Assembly (NCBI RefSeq): GCF_947495925.1
Contig: NZ_CANMAU010000003.1
Span: forward strand, 372,001-436,000
Direction: 5' to 3'
Source: an uncultured Algibacter sp.
GTDB lineage: Bacteria; Bacteroidota; Bacteroidia; Flavobacteriales; Flavobacteriaceae
DNA: 64,000 nt
Part shown: in pieces, positions 44,344-52,168 of the stretch
How the letters are laid out: every line of letters starts with the position of its first letter
Position numbering within the stretch: the stretch's first letter is position 1
Notes under the pieces: generated by a model
The model's input: only the letters and a program-made list of their open reading frames with translations
What the model was told of the DNA's origin: nothing
Databases searched by the model: none
Made by a program: the position numbers and the translations under genes

Positions 44344-45489
44344 ATGAGTAGCAATGGTAAAAAATGGTTTTCATTAAATCTTGGCGCAAAGCCTAAGACA
44401 TCTGGTGGTTCTTGTTCTTGTGGCAAAAACTCTGGAGGCTGCGGCGGTAACGGTTCGCATTCGCATGAGTCAAAAGAGCCACAACTAACAGAGGAGGAAT
44501 TTGCAGCAGCAGCTATAAATGCATCTATTGGAGAAGAACGTACAAAGGACGGTTTTGATCAAGTATTTGATGTTAAAATGGACAGACGTTCTGCATTTAA
44601 AAAGTTAACAGCTAGTTTATTGATTGGAGCAGGAGCTGTAAGTACATCATGTAGCGTGATTAGTGGTGAAGACAGTAAAGAAAAAGCTCAGATAGATTGG
44701 GAGGAGCAATTTAAGGGTAACTATAAATTGATGAATGATGAGGAGAAGAAGGCTACTGTAGATAGATTGGTCCGCTCGTACCAATTACGAACCGGTAAAA
44801 ACATTAGTATGTCTTCTAAGAATGCTGAAGAAGATGTGCTGTTTGGTTACGCTTTTAATATTTCTAAATGTCAAGGGTATATGGATTGTGTGAATGCCTG
44901 TGTTGAAGAAAACAATCAGGACAGAAATTCGCAAATGCAGTACATCCGTATTCATGAAATGAAGGATGGTAAAGGCTTTAATTTTGATGAAGCTGATGAT
45001 AATTATTACCACGAAGTTCCTGCCGAAGGTCATTTTTATATGGGGACGCAGTGCTTTCATTGCGATAATCCGCCATGTGTAGAGGTATGCCCTGTACAAG
45101 CAACGTGGAGAGAAGATGATGGTTTGGTGGTTGTAGATTACGATTGGTGTGTTGGCTGTAGATATTGTATGGCAGCTTGCCCTTATGATGGTAGACGTTT
45201 TAATTGGAGTAAGCCAGAAGTGCCAGAAGCTGAAGTGAATAAAAATCAGCATTACTTAGGAAATAGAATGCGTAAAAAAGGCGTGATGGAGAAGTGTACG
45301 TTTTGTGTACAGCGTTCTAGAGCGGGTAAAAATCCTGCTTGTGTTGAGGCTTGCCCAACAGGTGCTAGAATATTTGGAAACTTACTTGACCCAGAAAGTA
45401 CAATACGATGGGTTTTAGAGAATAAGAAAGTATTTAGACTGAAAGAAGATTTAGGGACCGAGCCTAAGTTCTGGTATTTTATGGACTAG
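44344..45489 (+). CDS. Four-cluster ferredoxin subunit (PsrB/NrfC/ActB-like), internal export signal
   Basis: 381 residues. The first about 80 are soluble and contain a Cys/Gly-rich CSCGKNSGGCGG patch. DRRSAFKKLTASLLIGAG then makes an internal, imperfect twin-arginine signal. Sixteen cysteines in four groups bind [4Fe-4S] clusters: CQGYMDCVNAC, CFHCDNPPCVEVCP, CVGCRYCMAACP and CTFC with CVEACP. This is the DmsB/HybA-type electron conduit that couples an NrfD membrane subunit to periplasmic cytochromes. A late internal signal is also known in ActB of alternative complex III. It is located between the tetraheme lipoprotein and the NrfD gene. Confidence 0.9.
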   Translation: MSSNGKKWFSLNLGAKPKTSGGSCSCGKNSGGCGGNGSHSHESKEPQLTEEEFAAAAINASIGEERTKDGFDQVFDVKMDRRSAFKKLTASLLIGAGAVSTSCSVISGEDSKEKAQIDWEEQFKGNYKLMNDEEKKATVDRLVRSYQLRTGKNISMSSKNAEEDVLFGYAFNISKCQGYMDCVNACVEENNQDRNSQMQYIRIHEMKDGKGFNFDEADDNYYHEVPAEGHFYMGTQCFHCDNPPCVEVCPVQATWREDDGLVVVDYDWCVGCRYCMAACPYDGRRFNWSKPEVPEAEVNKNQHYLGNRMRKKGVMEKCTFCVQRSRAGKNPACVEACPTGARIFGNLLDPESTIRWVLENKKVFRLKEDLGTEPKFWYFMD

Positions 45490-45496
45490 ATTTAGA

Positions 45497-45570
45497 TGTT
45501 GATTTGTTGAATTGTGTAATCGTTAAATTGTTAAGTCGGTTAAACGAATAAACGTCTCAACGATTAAACA
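45497..45570. repeat. Degenerate AT-rich intergenic repeat
   Basis: Runs of near-repeats of the type TTGTTGAATTGTGTAATCG and TTAAACGAATAAACG. Shares AACGAATAAACG exactly with 57247-57258 and resembles the moaCB-moaA spacer at 33005-33056. Confidence 0.5.
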
Positions 45571-45583
45571 AGGCTGAAAAAGG

Positions 45584-45686
45584 AAGATAGCAAATAAACC
45601 CGCGTTAGGGATTGCAGAGGAAAGCCCACAGCGACGCAGGAGCGAGGACTTGTAACGTAAAGCCCGACCCTTGTGGTAACGCCCAA
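45584..45686 (+). repeat. Dispersed GC-richer intergenic element, short copy
   Basis: Begins AGATAGCAAATAAACCCGCG, then TTAGGGATTGCAG, and ends AAAGCCCGACC ... GTAACGCCC. It is visibly richer in G+C than its surroundings. Its ends recur, in inverted orientation, at 51713-51934. No open frame. It lies inside the nap operon between the FeS and NrfD genes. Confidence 0.75.
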
Positions 45687-45720
45687 AAAATAAAAACTAA
45701 GAGTGATAATAAAATTTTAG

Positions 45721-46941
45721 ATGAGACGATTAAAAGTTTTTAAAAGTTTAGTTAAAGATAGTTTAGACACCATAACGCATGGTTCTAGAAGATATCATAT
45801 TTGGATGGCGGTACTAACCTTTGTTATGTTGGTTGGAATGTATTGTTATGCAATACAGTTAGATCAGGGGCTTAGTGTAACAGGGATGACTGACCGTGTA
45901 AGTTGGGGGTTGTATATTTCTAATTTTACGTTTTTGGTTGGTGTAGCCGCTGCGGCAGTTATGTTAGTAATGCCAACGTATGTGCTAAAAGATATAGATT
46001 TTAAACAGGCGGTTTTAATAGGAGAGGGACTTGCGGTATCGGCATTAATTATGTGTTTGGCTTTTGTGGTTGCAGATATGGGAGGTCCATCGGTTTTATG
46101 GCATATGCTCCCTGGTATTGGAGTGTTTAATTTCCCGAATTCTATGTTAACTTGGGATGTTTTGGTACTTAATGGGTACTTGTTTTTAAACATTACCATT
46201 CCGTTTTATATTTTGTTTAGACATTATCAAGGCAAGGAATCAAAATCTAGTGTTTATGTTCCGGGGGCTATTTTATCTGTGTTTTGGGCTGTTGCGATTC
46301 ATTTAGTAACTGCATTTTTATATCAAGGTTTACAGGCACGTCCGTTTTGGAATAATGCTTTGTTAGGACCACGTTTTTTAGCTTCGGCATTTGCAGCGGG
46401 TCCTGCTTTAATTATTTTGGTGTTAGCTATTATTAGAAATTGTACCGAATTTAAAATACAAGATAAAACCATTAAAAAAATTGCCATGGTGGTTACTGTG
46501 GCTGCTCAGATAAATTTAATAATGCTGGTTTCTGAGTTGTTTAAAGAGTTTTATGCGCCAACACACCATAGTGAAAGTGCTTATTATTTGTTCTTTGGTT
46601 TACACGGGAAAGATGCTTTACTGCCTTGGATATGGACGGCTATTCCTTTAAATGTTTTGGCCACCGTATTACTAACCTTTCATAAGCTTAGAAATAATTT
46701 TAAAGTACTGTTCTTCTGTTGTTTTATTTTGTTTATTGCCATTTGGATAGAAAAAGGATTCGGATTGATTGTTCCCGGTTTTATCCCAGGGCCTTATGGT
46801 AAGATTGCAGAATATTTACCCACTAAAATAGAGGTTGGGGTCACGCTCGGAATTTGGGCTTTAGGGGCTTTTGTGTTTACCATTTTAGCTAAAACTGCCA
46901 TTGGTATAGAACTAGGGAAACTACGGTATAAGAAAAAATAG
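45721..46941 (+). CDS. NrfD/PsrC-type quinol-oxidising membrane protein
   Basis: 406 residues with about 10 membrane helices; WGLYISNFTFLVGVAAAAVML, GMYCYAIQLDQGLSVTGMTD and FPNSMLTWDVLVLNGYLFLN are typical NrfD/PsrC/DmsC-like segments. Such proteins bind quinol and pass electrons to a paired FeS subunit, here the preceding gene. Together with the tetraheme lipoprotein and NapB this would link the quinone pool to NapA without NapC. A 231-bp gap with a dispersed repeat separates it from the FeS gene, which is odd for an operon. Confidence 0.9.
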   Translation: MRRLKVFKSLVKDSLDTITHGSRRYHIWMAVLTFVMLVGMYCYAIQLDQGLSVTGMTDRVSWGLYISNFTFLVGVAAAAVMLVMPTYVLKDIDFKQAVLIGEGLAVSALIMCLAFVVADMGGPSVLWHMLPGIGVFNFPNSMLTWDVLVLNGYLFLNITIPFYILFRHYQGKESKSSVYVPGAILSVFWAVAIHLVTAFLYQGLQARPFWNNALLGPRFLASAFAAGPALIILVLAIIRNCTEFKIQDKTIKKIAMVVTVAAQINLIMLVSELFKEFYAPTHHSESAYYLFFGLHGKDALLPWIWTAIPLNVLATVLLTFHKLRNNFKVLFFCCFILFIAIWIEKGFGLIVPGFIPGPYGKIAEYLPTKIEVGVTLGIWALGAFVFTILAKTAIGIELGKLRYKKK

Positions 46942-46970
46942 TGTTACAAATTTGACATTTTAGATGTACT

Positions 46971-47007
46971 AAAAACACCAATTGATTAATTTCGGTTGGT
47001 GTTTTTT
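46971..47007 (+). terminator. Terminator of the nap operon
   Basis: AACACCAA (46974-46981) pairs with TTGGTGTT (46996-47003) around a 14-nt loop, with an A-run before and a T-run after it. It follows the NrfD-like stop by 30 bp. Confidence 0.8.
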
Positions 47008-47044
47008 GCTGGTCTCGTAAAAATTATCAATGCGTTTTATAAAC

Positions 47045-47066
47045 TAAGTATTATTACTTAATTTTG
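47045..47066 (+). promoter_or_regulatory. Nitrate-regulon palindrome fused to -7 element, fnr promoter
   Basis: TAAGTATTATTACTTA (47045-47060) fits the 7-2-7 consensus with one mismatch. TAATTTTG (47059-47066) is a perfect -7 element sharing its first TA. The ATG is 18 bp further on, the same distance as at nirB. Confidence 0.72.
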
Positions 47067-47084
47067 AATTGGATTTTTATAATT

Positions 47085-47834
47085 ATGACATCAACTAACG
47101 TATATATTAGTTCTAAATCTAAGGCAAATACAGATTTGTCATGTGGGGCGTGTTTAAACAACAACTGTCTTATTAAACGTAATTTGTCCATACTTTCAGA
47201 TTCCGAATTTGTAAAAAATAAGAATACCTTAAAATGTAAAAAGGGACAACAGTTTATTATGGAAGGCGCTCCGGTTAACGGATTGTTTTTTATATTAAAA
47301 GGTACTGTAAAAGTGTTTAGAACAGGCATTAACGGCAGGGAGCAAATTGTACGTTTTGCCAAAGAAGGCGAAATTATTGGGCATCGAGGTTTTGGTACAG
47401 AAGAGTATTATTCTATAGGGGCTATAGCGCTGCAAGACTCGGTATTGTGCTATTTTTCAAAAGACCATTTACAAAGTACATTGCTTGAAACACCTAAGTT
47501 TGCGTACGATATGATGCTGTTTTATGCCAACGAACTCAACCGAAGTGAAAACAAGGTAAAGTCTATTTCTCAAATGACAGTTCGCGAGCGCGTTATAGAT
47601 TCCTTATTGTATATCCATAGAAAGTTTGGTGATCTAAGTGGTTTTCTTGATTTACCATTAAGTAGAAGGGAGTATGCGGATTATGCAGGTACTACAGAAG
47701 AACAAGTTATTCGAGTGTTTTCTGCGCTTAAAAAAGAAAATTTGATAATTGCCAAAGGGAAAAAAATTGGGATTAACGATGTACGGTTTCTAAAGCAAGA
47801 AATAGACGATCATAATTACTTTTTGGATTCGTAA
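47085..47834 (+). CDS. Fnr-type oxygen-sensing regulator
   Basis: 249 residues from ATG at 47085; an in-frame TTG at 47064 overlaps the -7 element and is less likely. N-terminal C20, C23, C28 (SCGACLNNNC) and central C122 (DSVLC) match the four [4Fe-4S] ligands of E. coli Fnr (20, 23, 29, 122) almost exactly. A cNMP-type beta roll with GLFFILKGTVKVF, a dimer helix and a winged helix (LPLSRREYADYAGTTEEQ) follow. The recognition helix reads EEQVIRV where Fnr has ETISR, so the Ser contact is missing and a relaxed TGA-type half-site is expected. It lies between nap and the globin operon. Confidence 0.9.
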   Translation: MTSTNVYISSKSKANTDLSCGACLNNNCLIKRNLSILSDSEFVKNKNTLKCKKGQQFIMEGAPVNGLFFILKGTVKVFRTGINGREQIVRFAKEGEIIGHRGFGTEEYYSIGAIALQDSVLCYFSKDHLQSTLLETPKFAYDMMLFYANELNRSENKVKSISQMTVRERVIDSLLYIHRKFGDLSGFLDLPLSRREYADYAGTTEEQVIRVFSALKKENLIIAKGKKIGINDVRFLKQEIDDHNYFLDS

Positions 47835-47842
47835 GAATCATT

Positions 47843-47863
47843 TAGGCCCAAGGCCTATTTTTT
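47843..47863 (+). terminator. Terminator after the fnr-type gene
   Basis: TAGGCC (47843-47848) and GGCCTA (47852-47857) form a tight GC hairpin around a 3-nt loop, followed by a T-run. It comes 8 bp after the stop codon. Confidence 0.85.
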
Positions 47864-47977
47864 ATGCTTTTTTTTAGATACCTGCTTTTTCACAGTTTTT
47901 TGTATGGCATAAAAGATGCTTCACAACTGCTTATTTTCATAATTGCTTAGAGATTTACATTCTACATTTGTCACATA

Positions 47978-47999
47978 TAAGTATTAATACTTATTTAAG
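47978..47999 (+). promoter_or_regulatory. Nitrate-regulon palindrome, globin operon promoter
   Basis: TAAGTATTAATACTTA (47978-47993) is a perfect 16-bp palindrome and the best single copy of the motif. The overlapping -7 candidate TATTTAAG (47992-47999) is imperfect, but a TTTG at 47967-47970 stands at a good -33 distance. The globin ATG is 28 bp downstream. Confidence 0.7.
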
Positions 48000-48027
48000 T
48001 TAAGTAGACAAATCAAAATATAAAACT

Positions 48028-48444
48028 ATGGAAGCAAAAACAGTCTCTCTTGTACAAGAATCATTCGAAAAAGTAAAACCAATAGCACCAGCAGCCGCTG
48101 AAATTTTTTATTCAAAATTATTTGAATTAGACCCAGCACTAAAACCACTCTTTCCAACCAATAAAGAAGGTGCGATGGTAGAACAAGGTAATAAGTTGAT
48201 GACTATGCTTGGAGCTGCTGTAGCAGGATTAAGCAATATTGAAGCTTTAATTCCTGTGCTAGAAGGTTTAGGGAAACGCCATGTAGATTATAAAGTGGAG
48301 CCATCGCATTATGACACTGTAGGTGCTGCATTATTAGGAACACTTGAAGCAGGATTGGGAGATGATTTTACTGTAGAAGTAAAAAATGCCTGGGCAGATG
48401 TTTACGGAACTATGGCTGATGTTATGATTAAAGCGTCTTATTAA
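48028..48444 (+). CDS. Single-domain bacterial globin
   Basis: 138 residues, the Vitreoscilla/flavohemoglobin globin type. The proximal heme His is H85 (GKRHVDYKV), F42 in ALKPLFP is the CD1 Phe, and Y28 in AEIFYSKLF is a likely B10 Tyr. It has no reductase domain of its own. It may bind O2 or dioxygenate NO, with electrons from a separate reductase such as the one encoded three genes downstream. It is the first gene of a five-gene run to 51624 and is headed by the regulon palindrome. Confidence 0.92.
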   Translation: MEAKTVSLVQESFEKVKPIAPAAAEIFYSKLFELDPALKPLFPTNKEGAMVEQGNKLMTMLGAAVAGLSNIEALIPVLEGLGKRHVDYKVEPSHYDTVGAALLGTLEAGLGDDFTVEVKNAWADVYGTMADVMIKASY

Positions 48445-48466
48445 TTAACCCCAAAAACTATTCATT

Positions 48467-49285
48467 ATGAAAACGATATATAAATTCTCATTATTAAGCG
48501 CATTCGGTTTACTTCTTTTAAATGCTTGTGGAGGTGTTCCAGAAGAAAAATCAGCGACGGGAGGTGTAGAAAATGCATTTTCAGTTGAAGAAGTATTAGA
48601 AATGGTAGCCAAAGAAAACGATATTACCAGAACATTGTATACCAAAGCCATTGTTGGAAAAGGGAAGAAGCAAGGGATGAAGTTTGACGAAGATTGGAGA
48701 AAAGACGATGTTGAAGCTGGACCATTACCTGCTTTGTTTTTAAGAGGTGTAGCTACAAGCATTAGAAAAAGTCCTGTACCACTAGGTTTATATTTAGGAT
48801 CTGATTTCCCTGTAAATGCAGCCAATAAATTTGAAGGTAAGCAAGCAGAATTATTCACAGAGATTAAAAAAGACCAAAAGCCGCAGTTTTTCTATGATGA
48901 AGATCAAAAATTACATACTGCCATGTTTGCAGATTTGGCAAGTGCTGGTGCCTGTGTATCTTGTCATAACGATCACCCACAAACTTCAAAAACCGATTGG
49001 AAACTAGGTGATGTTATGGGAGCAACGACATGGCAATATCCAAAAGATTCTTTATCGTATAAAGAAACTGTAGCCGTATTAAATTCTTATGCACAAGGTA
49101 CAGTAGATATCTACTTAGAATACCTTGATGAAATTGAAGCATTTAAGGATAGTGAAAAACCAGAAATAGGTAAAAAATGGCCAGCAGAAGGGAACTACCT
49201 GCCAACAGCTGAAGTGTTTTTAGATAGTGTTAAGAAGTTAACATCTTACGAAACTATGAAACACTTAGTCGCGGCAAACGAATAA
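48467..49285 (+). CDS. Monoheme Tll0287-like domain lipoprotein
   Basis: 272 residues. Signal peptide with lipobox LLNAC (C21). One c-type heme motif CVSCH at 163-167 followed by NDHPQTSKTDWKLGDVMGA, the wording of the Tll0287-like (formerly DUF3365) family, heme-binding PAS-like proteins from sensor and redox settings. This is extracytoplasmic and may be a redox or gas-binding partner. It lies 22 bp after the globin gene. Confidence 0.85.
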   Translation: MKTIYKFSLLSAFGLLLLNACGGVPEEKSATGGVENAFSVEEVLEMVAKENDITRTLYTKAIVGKGKKQGMKFDEDWRKDDVEAGPLPALFLRGVATSIRKSPVPLGLYLGSDFPVNAANKFEGKQAELFTEIKKDQKPQFFYDEDQKLHTAMFADLASAGACVSCHNDHPQTSKTDWKLGDVMGATTWQYPKDSLSYKETVAVLNSYAQGTVDIYLEYLDEIEAFKDSEKPEIGKKWPAEGNYLPTAEVFLDSVKKLTSYETMKHLVAANE

Positions 49286-49376
49286 ATAGTTTAGTGTTAA
49301 GATGGCAATAGTGCTCATTTATTTTTTATTTGGATGTGGGCATGTACAATTGCTTTTAATTAAATCGTCCTAAAAT

Positions 49377-49859
49377 ATGGTTATAAGCAATAACAAATCT
49401 ACCTTAATTGGGTTGGTATTACTCGTTGCGTTCTTTTTACAATTCTTATTAAAATTAGAATGGAGTTGGTTATTTCAGTTGCAACAAGAAGAAATGTATA
49501 AACGCTGGTCTGGTTTAGGACTAGCTGTATTTATTACATTTCAATGGGTGTTAACCTTAACCAGAACCATTGGTAAATGGCGCAAACATGCTATGAGCAT
49601 GCAGACTATTCATAAGTGGTTAGGTGCTATGAGTCCGTTATTGTTTTATATCCATAGTATGACTTTAGGTTACGGTTATTTATTGCTGTTATCCTATATA
49701 TTCTTCGCCAATACGCTACTTGGGTATTTCAATTTAGATGTTCTAAAGAATAGTAGTGATGCTTTATTTAAAGGTTGGATGATTGCCCATGTAGCGCTTT
49801 CTATAGTGGTTACAATTATAATGGTATTTCATATGACCATGGTGTTTTATTATAAATAG
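49377..49859 (+). CDS. Four-helix membrane protein with two H-x13-H heme b pairs
   Basis: 160 residues, four membrane segments (about 9-25, 43-62, 78-112, 133-157). H79 and H93 lie in one helix and H138 and H152 in another, each pair separated by 13 residues. This spacing is the bis-heme b arrangement of ferric reductase/NADPH oxidase cores and of cytochrome b561-like proteins. No FAD or NADPH domain is fused, but the next gene encodes exactly those. I infer a transmembrane electron carrier. I cannot name a described subfamily, as NOX-type cores usually have six helices. Confidence 0.72.
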   Translation: MVISNNKSTLIGLVLLVAFFLQFLLKLEWSWLFQLQQEEMYKRWSGLGLAVFITFQWVLTLTRTIGKWRKHAMSMQTIHKWLGAMSPLLFYIHSMTLGYGYLLLLSYIFFANTLLGYFNLDVLKNSSDALFKGWMIAHVALSIVVTIIMVFHMTMVFYYK

Positions 49860-49866
49860 ATGATGT

Positions 49867-50895
49867 ATGAAGTTAGTAGTAAAAGATATAATTAAAGAAA
49901 CCAATGATGCTGTAAGTATCTGTTTTAAAAATGGTAATTTTTTTAAAAAATTAAAATACAAACCAGGGCAATTTTTAACCATACATGTACCCATGGATAG
50001 CATGGTACAAAAACGCGCCTATTCCTTCAGTAGTAATCCATACACCGATAAAGACTTAAAAATTACTATCAAGCGCGTAGAAAAAGGATTAGTTTCAAAC
50101 TACGTACACGATAATTTAAAAGTAGGCGATAAGCTAGAAGTTGATGACCCTGCTGGCTCTTTTTACATAGAACCTTCTAAAAAAGCAGAAAAACAATATG
50201 TGTTATTTGCTGGCGGAAGTGGTGTAACACCTATGTTCTCCATAGTGAAATCAGTATTAACAGAAGAACCATATTCTAAAGTATTACTTATTTATGCTAA
50301 CCAAAATATGGAATCTATCATTTTTCATGATGAGATAAAAGCCATCGAAAAACAATATCCAGAACATTTTATAGTAGAGCATATTGTATCTTCAAACAAA
50401 GAAGATAAAGACAATTATAACGCAGGTTTAGCCACAACAGCACTTATTAATGCCATACTTGCAAAGCACCATATAGCCTACGATGACCATAGCTATATGA
50501 TTTGCGGACCATTTGGTTACATGGAAAAAATTAAAGACATTTTAAAAGAAAACGGTATTGCCAGAAATCAAATAAAACTCGAAGTCTTTAAAAGTCCAGA
50601 AGTAAAAGTTACGGGGAAAGATTTGTTGAGCGATGTTACACTAAAGTTAGATGGTAAAGCGCATAATATAAAAGTAAAAGGTAATGTATCCATATTAAAG
50701 CAGGCGATGTCAGATAATATCGTTCTACCTTATTCATGCAGGTCAGGTATGTGTTCTACCTGTAAAGCCAAATGTGTAGAGGGCGAAGTAAAAATGACGG
50801 ACGGCCATTTTTTACCACCATCCGATGTCGATAATGGTGATATTTTAACCTGTATCAGTTATCCAGTAAGCGAAAAAGTGGTTATAGAGATTTAA
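49867..50895 (+). CDS. FAD/NAD(P)H reductase with C-terminal [2Fe-2S] ferredoxin domain
   Basis: 342 residues. The FAD-binding motif is R50-AYSFSS. The nucleotide-binding loop is AGGSGVTPMFS near 115-125, and CGPFGYME is the second nucleotide motif. The [2Fe-2S] domain has C291, C296, C299 and C329. This is the PaaE/Hmp-reductase-like type. It should sit at the cytosolic face and pass electrons from NAD(P)H either to the diheme b protein encoded 8 bp upstream or to the globin. It lacks a signal peptide and membrane segments. Confidence 0.9.
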   Translation: MKLVVKDIIKETNDAVSICFKNGNFFKKLKYKPGQFLTIHVPMDSMVQKRAYSFSSNPYTDKDLKITIKRVEKGLVSNYVHDNLKVGDKLEVDDPAGSFYIEPSKKAEKQYVLFAGGSGVTPMFSIVKSVLTEEPYSKVLLIYANQNMESIIFHDEIKAIEKQYPEHFIVEHIVSSNKEDKDNYNAGLATTALINAILAKHHIAYDDHSYMICGPFGYMEKIKDILKENGIARNQIKLEVFKSPEVKVTGKDLLSDVTLKLDGKAHNIKVKGNVSILKQAMSDNIVLPYSCRSGMCSTCKAKCVEGEVKMTDGHFLPPSDVDNGDILTCISYPVSEKVVIEI

Positions 50896-50916
50896 TATTT
50901 TAAAATAATTAGCACA

Positions 50917-51624
50917 ATGTTTAAAGTAAGTCCATTACGTAAAAGACAATTTTTAGGCGGTATTATAGGTTTAGTTTTGGGCGCATTTATATGTTATATT
51001 CTAACCTTAGAGGCTACCGAAGACTACGTGTCTATTGGCCCCATGAATACAGGTCATCAAGATTTAAACTGTTTTGCGTGTCATGCCGATGCTAAAGGTA
51101 ATTTACTTCAGCAAGTGCAATCTAATATTGCCCATGCGGTGGGTGCTAGGGACGAAGGTGTCGATTTTGGAACTCAAGATGTAACGGTCGATAACTGTTT
51201 ACAATGTCACGACCGCCCAAATGACAGGCATCCCACTTATCGTTTTTCCGAACCTCGATTTAAAGAGGCTGTGCAGCATATCGATGCCACAACTTGTGTT
51301 ACCTGTCATACCGAGCACGAAGGCGAGCGCGTTTCGGTAGCAAATATTAATTACTGTATGAATTGCCACCAAGATTTGGATGTTGAAAACGATCCTTTAG
51401 ACGTATCTCATAAACGCCTTATAGCCAAAGAGCAGTGGTCAACCTGTATACAATGTCACGATTTCCACGGTAACCACAGGTACGATGTACCAGAAAAGTT
51501 AAAGGACACCATACCTATGAAATTGATTCAGCATTATTTCGAGGGAGGCGAAGATCCCTATGGCAGCAATAAAAAATACATGGCCCTATCTCAAGAAGCA
51601 TGGCTTAAAACCTTAGAAAATTAA
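50917..51624 (+). CDS. Membrane-anchored pentaheme c-type cytochrome
   Basis: 235 residues. An uncleaved anchor covers about 11-31. Five heme motifs: CFACH (52), CLQCH (94), CVTCH (127), CMNCH (147) and CIQCH (177), with many extra His that can serve as distal ligands. It resembles the cytochrome c3/NapC-NrfH-like superfamily. In context it would accept electrons from the diheme b protein on the periplasmic face. It is last in the operon and followed by a terminator. Confidence 0.88.
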   Translation: MFKVSPLRKRQFLGGIIGLVLGAFICYILTLEATEDYVSIGPMNTGHQDLNCFACHADAKGNLLQQVQSNIAHAVGARDEGVDFGTQDVTVDNCLQCHDRPNDRHPTYRFSEPRFKEAVQHIDATTCVTCHTEHEGERVSVANINYCMNCHQDLDVENDPLDVSHKRLIAKEQWSTCIQCHDFHGNHRYDVPEKLKDTIPMKLIQHYFEGGEDPYGSNKKYMALSQEAWLKTLEN

Positions 51625-51669
51625 ATGGGCTAATTTTTGCTTCATACATTCGTGTATGTATTCTTCAGC

Positions 51670-51703
51670 AACCAGTCTTTAGAGATAAAGGCTGGTTTTT
51701 TTG
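51670..51703 (+). terminator. Terminator of the globin-cytochrome operon
   Basis: AACCAG-T-CTTT (51670-51680) pairs with AAAG-G-CTGGTT (51687-51697), followed by a T-run. An upstream hairpin with arms ATACAT and ATGTAT lies at 51645-51660. Confidence 0.8.
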
Positions 51704-51712
51704 TGAAAGATG

Positions 51713-51934
51713 TTTTGGGCGTTACCCGCCTTAGGTCGGGTCGGGCTTTTATTCATGGGTTGCTATCTTAAACTATTGAATTCATGAACATAAATGTTTC
51801 GCTATATCTTTTGTTTTCTGTGCTTCCCACAAAGATAGGGCTATACCATAAAAGTCACTTTTCCTTAAGATCGGTCATCTTTTCTTGGAAAACAAAAGGA
51901 TGCCGTTGCAGTCCCTAACGCGGGTGTGTTTGCT
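51713..51934 (-). repeat. Dispersed intergenic element, long copy in inverted orientation
   Basis: Read on the minus strand it opens AGCAAACACACCCGCG then TTAGGGACTGCA, and closes AAAGCCCGACCC ... GTAACGCCCAAAA, like the copy at 45584-45686. It carries about 110 bp of extra internal sequence without an open frame. Both copies contain an AAGATAGCAA string, at different internal positions. Confidence 0.75.
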
Positions 51935-52168
51935 AATACCGTTTTAAAAAGCTAACACCTCTGCATTGTTGTGGGAGCAATAACCGTGCAGTATTTTAAC
52001 TTTTCCTTGCGATTTCAACATGACGGATTTATTGAAAAATAAGTGTAAACATAGTTGATTTTTCTGTCATAAAACACGAACTTAGCTTATCGAACGTTAT
52101 AGTTCATTAAGAACTTACTATATCTAACCGTTGGCAATATTGTGAATAAACCCAAGAACTATCAATAA
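51935..52168. other. Non-coding leader of the PIN-GNAT module with boundary motif
   Basis: No gene is seen. GTTGGCAATA at 52130-52139 is the exact inverted counterpart of TATTGCCAAC at 54070-54079 on the far side of the next two genes. The rest is AT-rich and without a convincing -7/-33 pair. Confidence 0.5.

Noticed and set aside
44785-45252. A 155-codon open frame on the minus strand
   Set aside because: It lies wholly opposite the four-cluster ferredoxin gene, whose codons and cysteine motifs are clearly real; the antisense product has no recognisable features.
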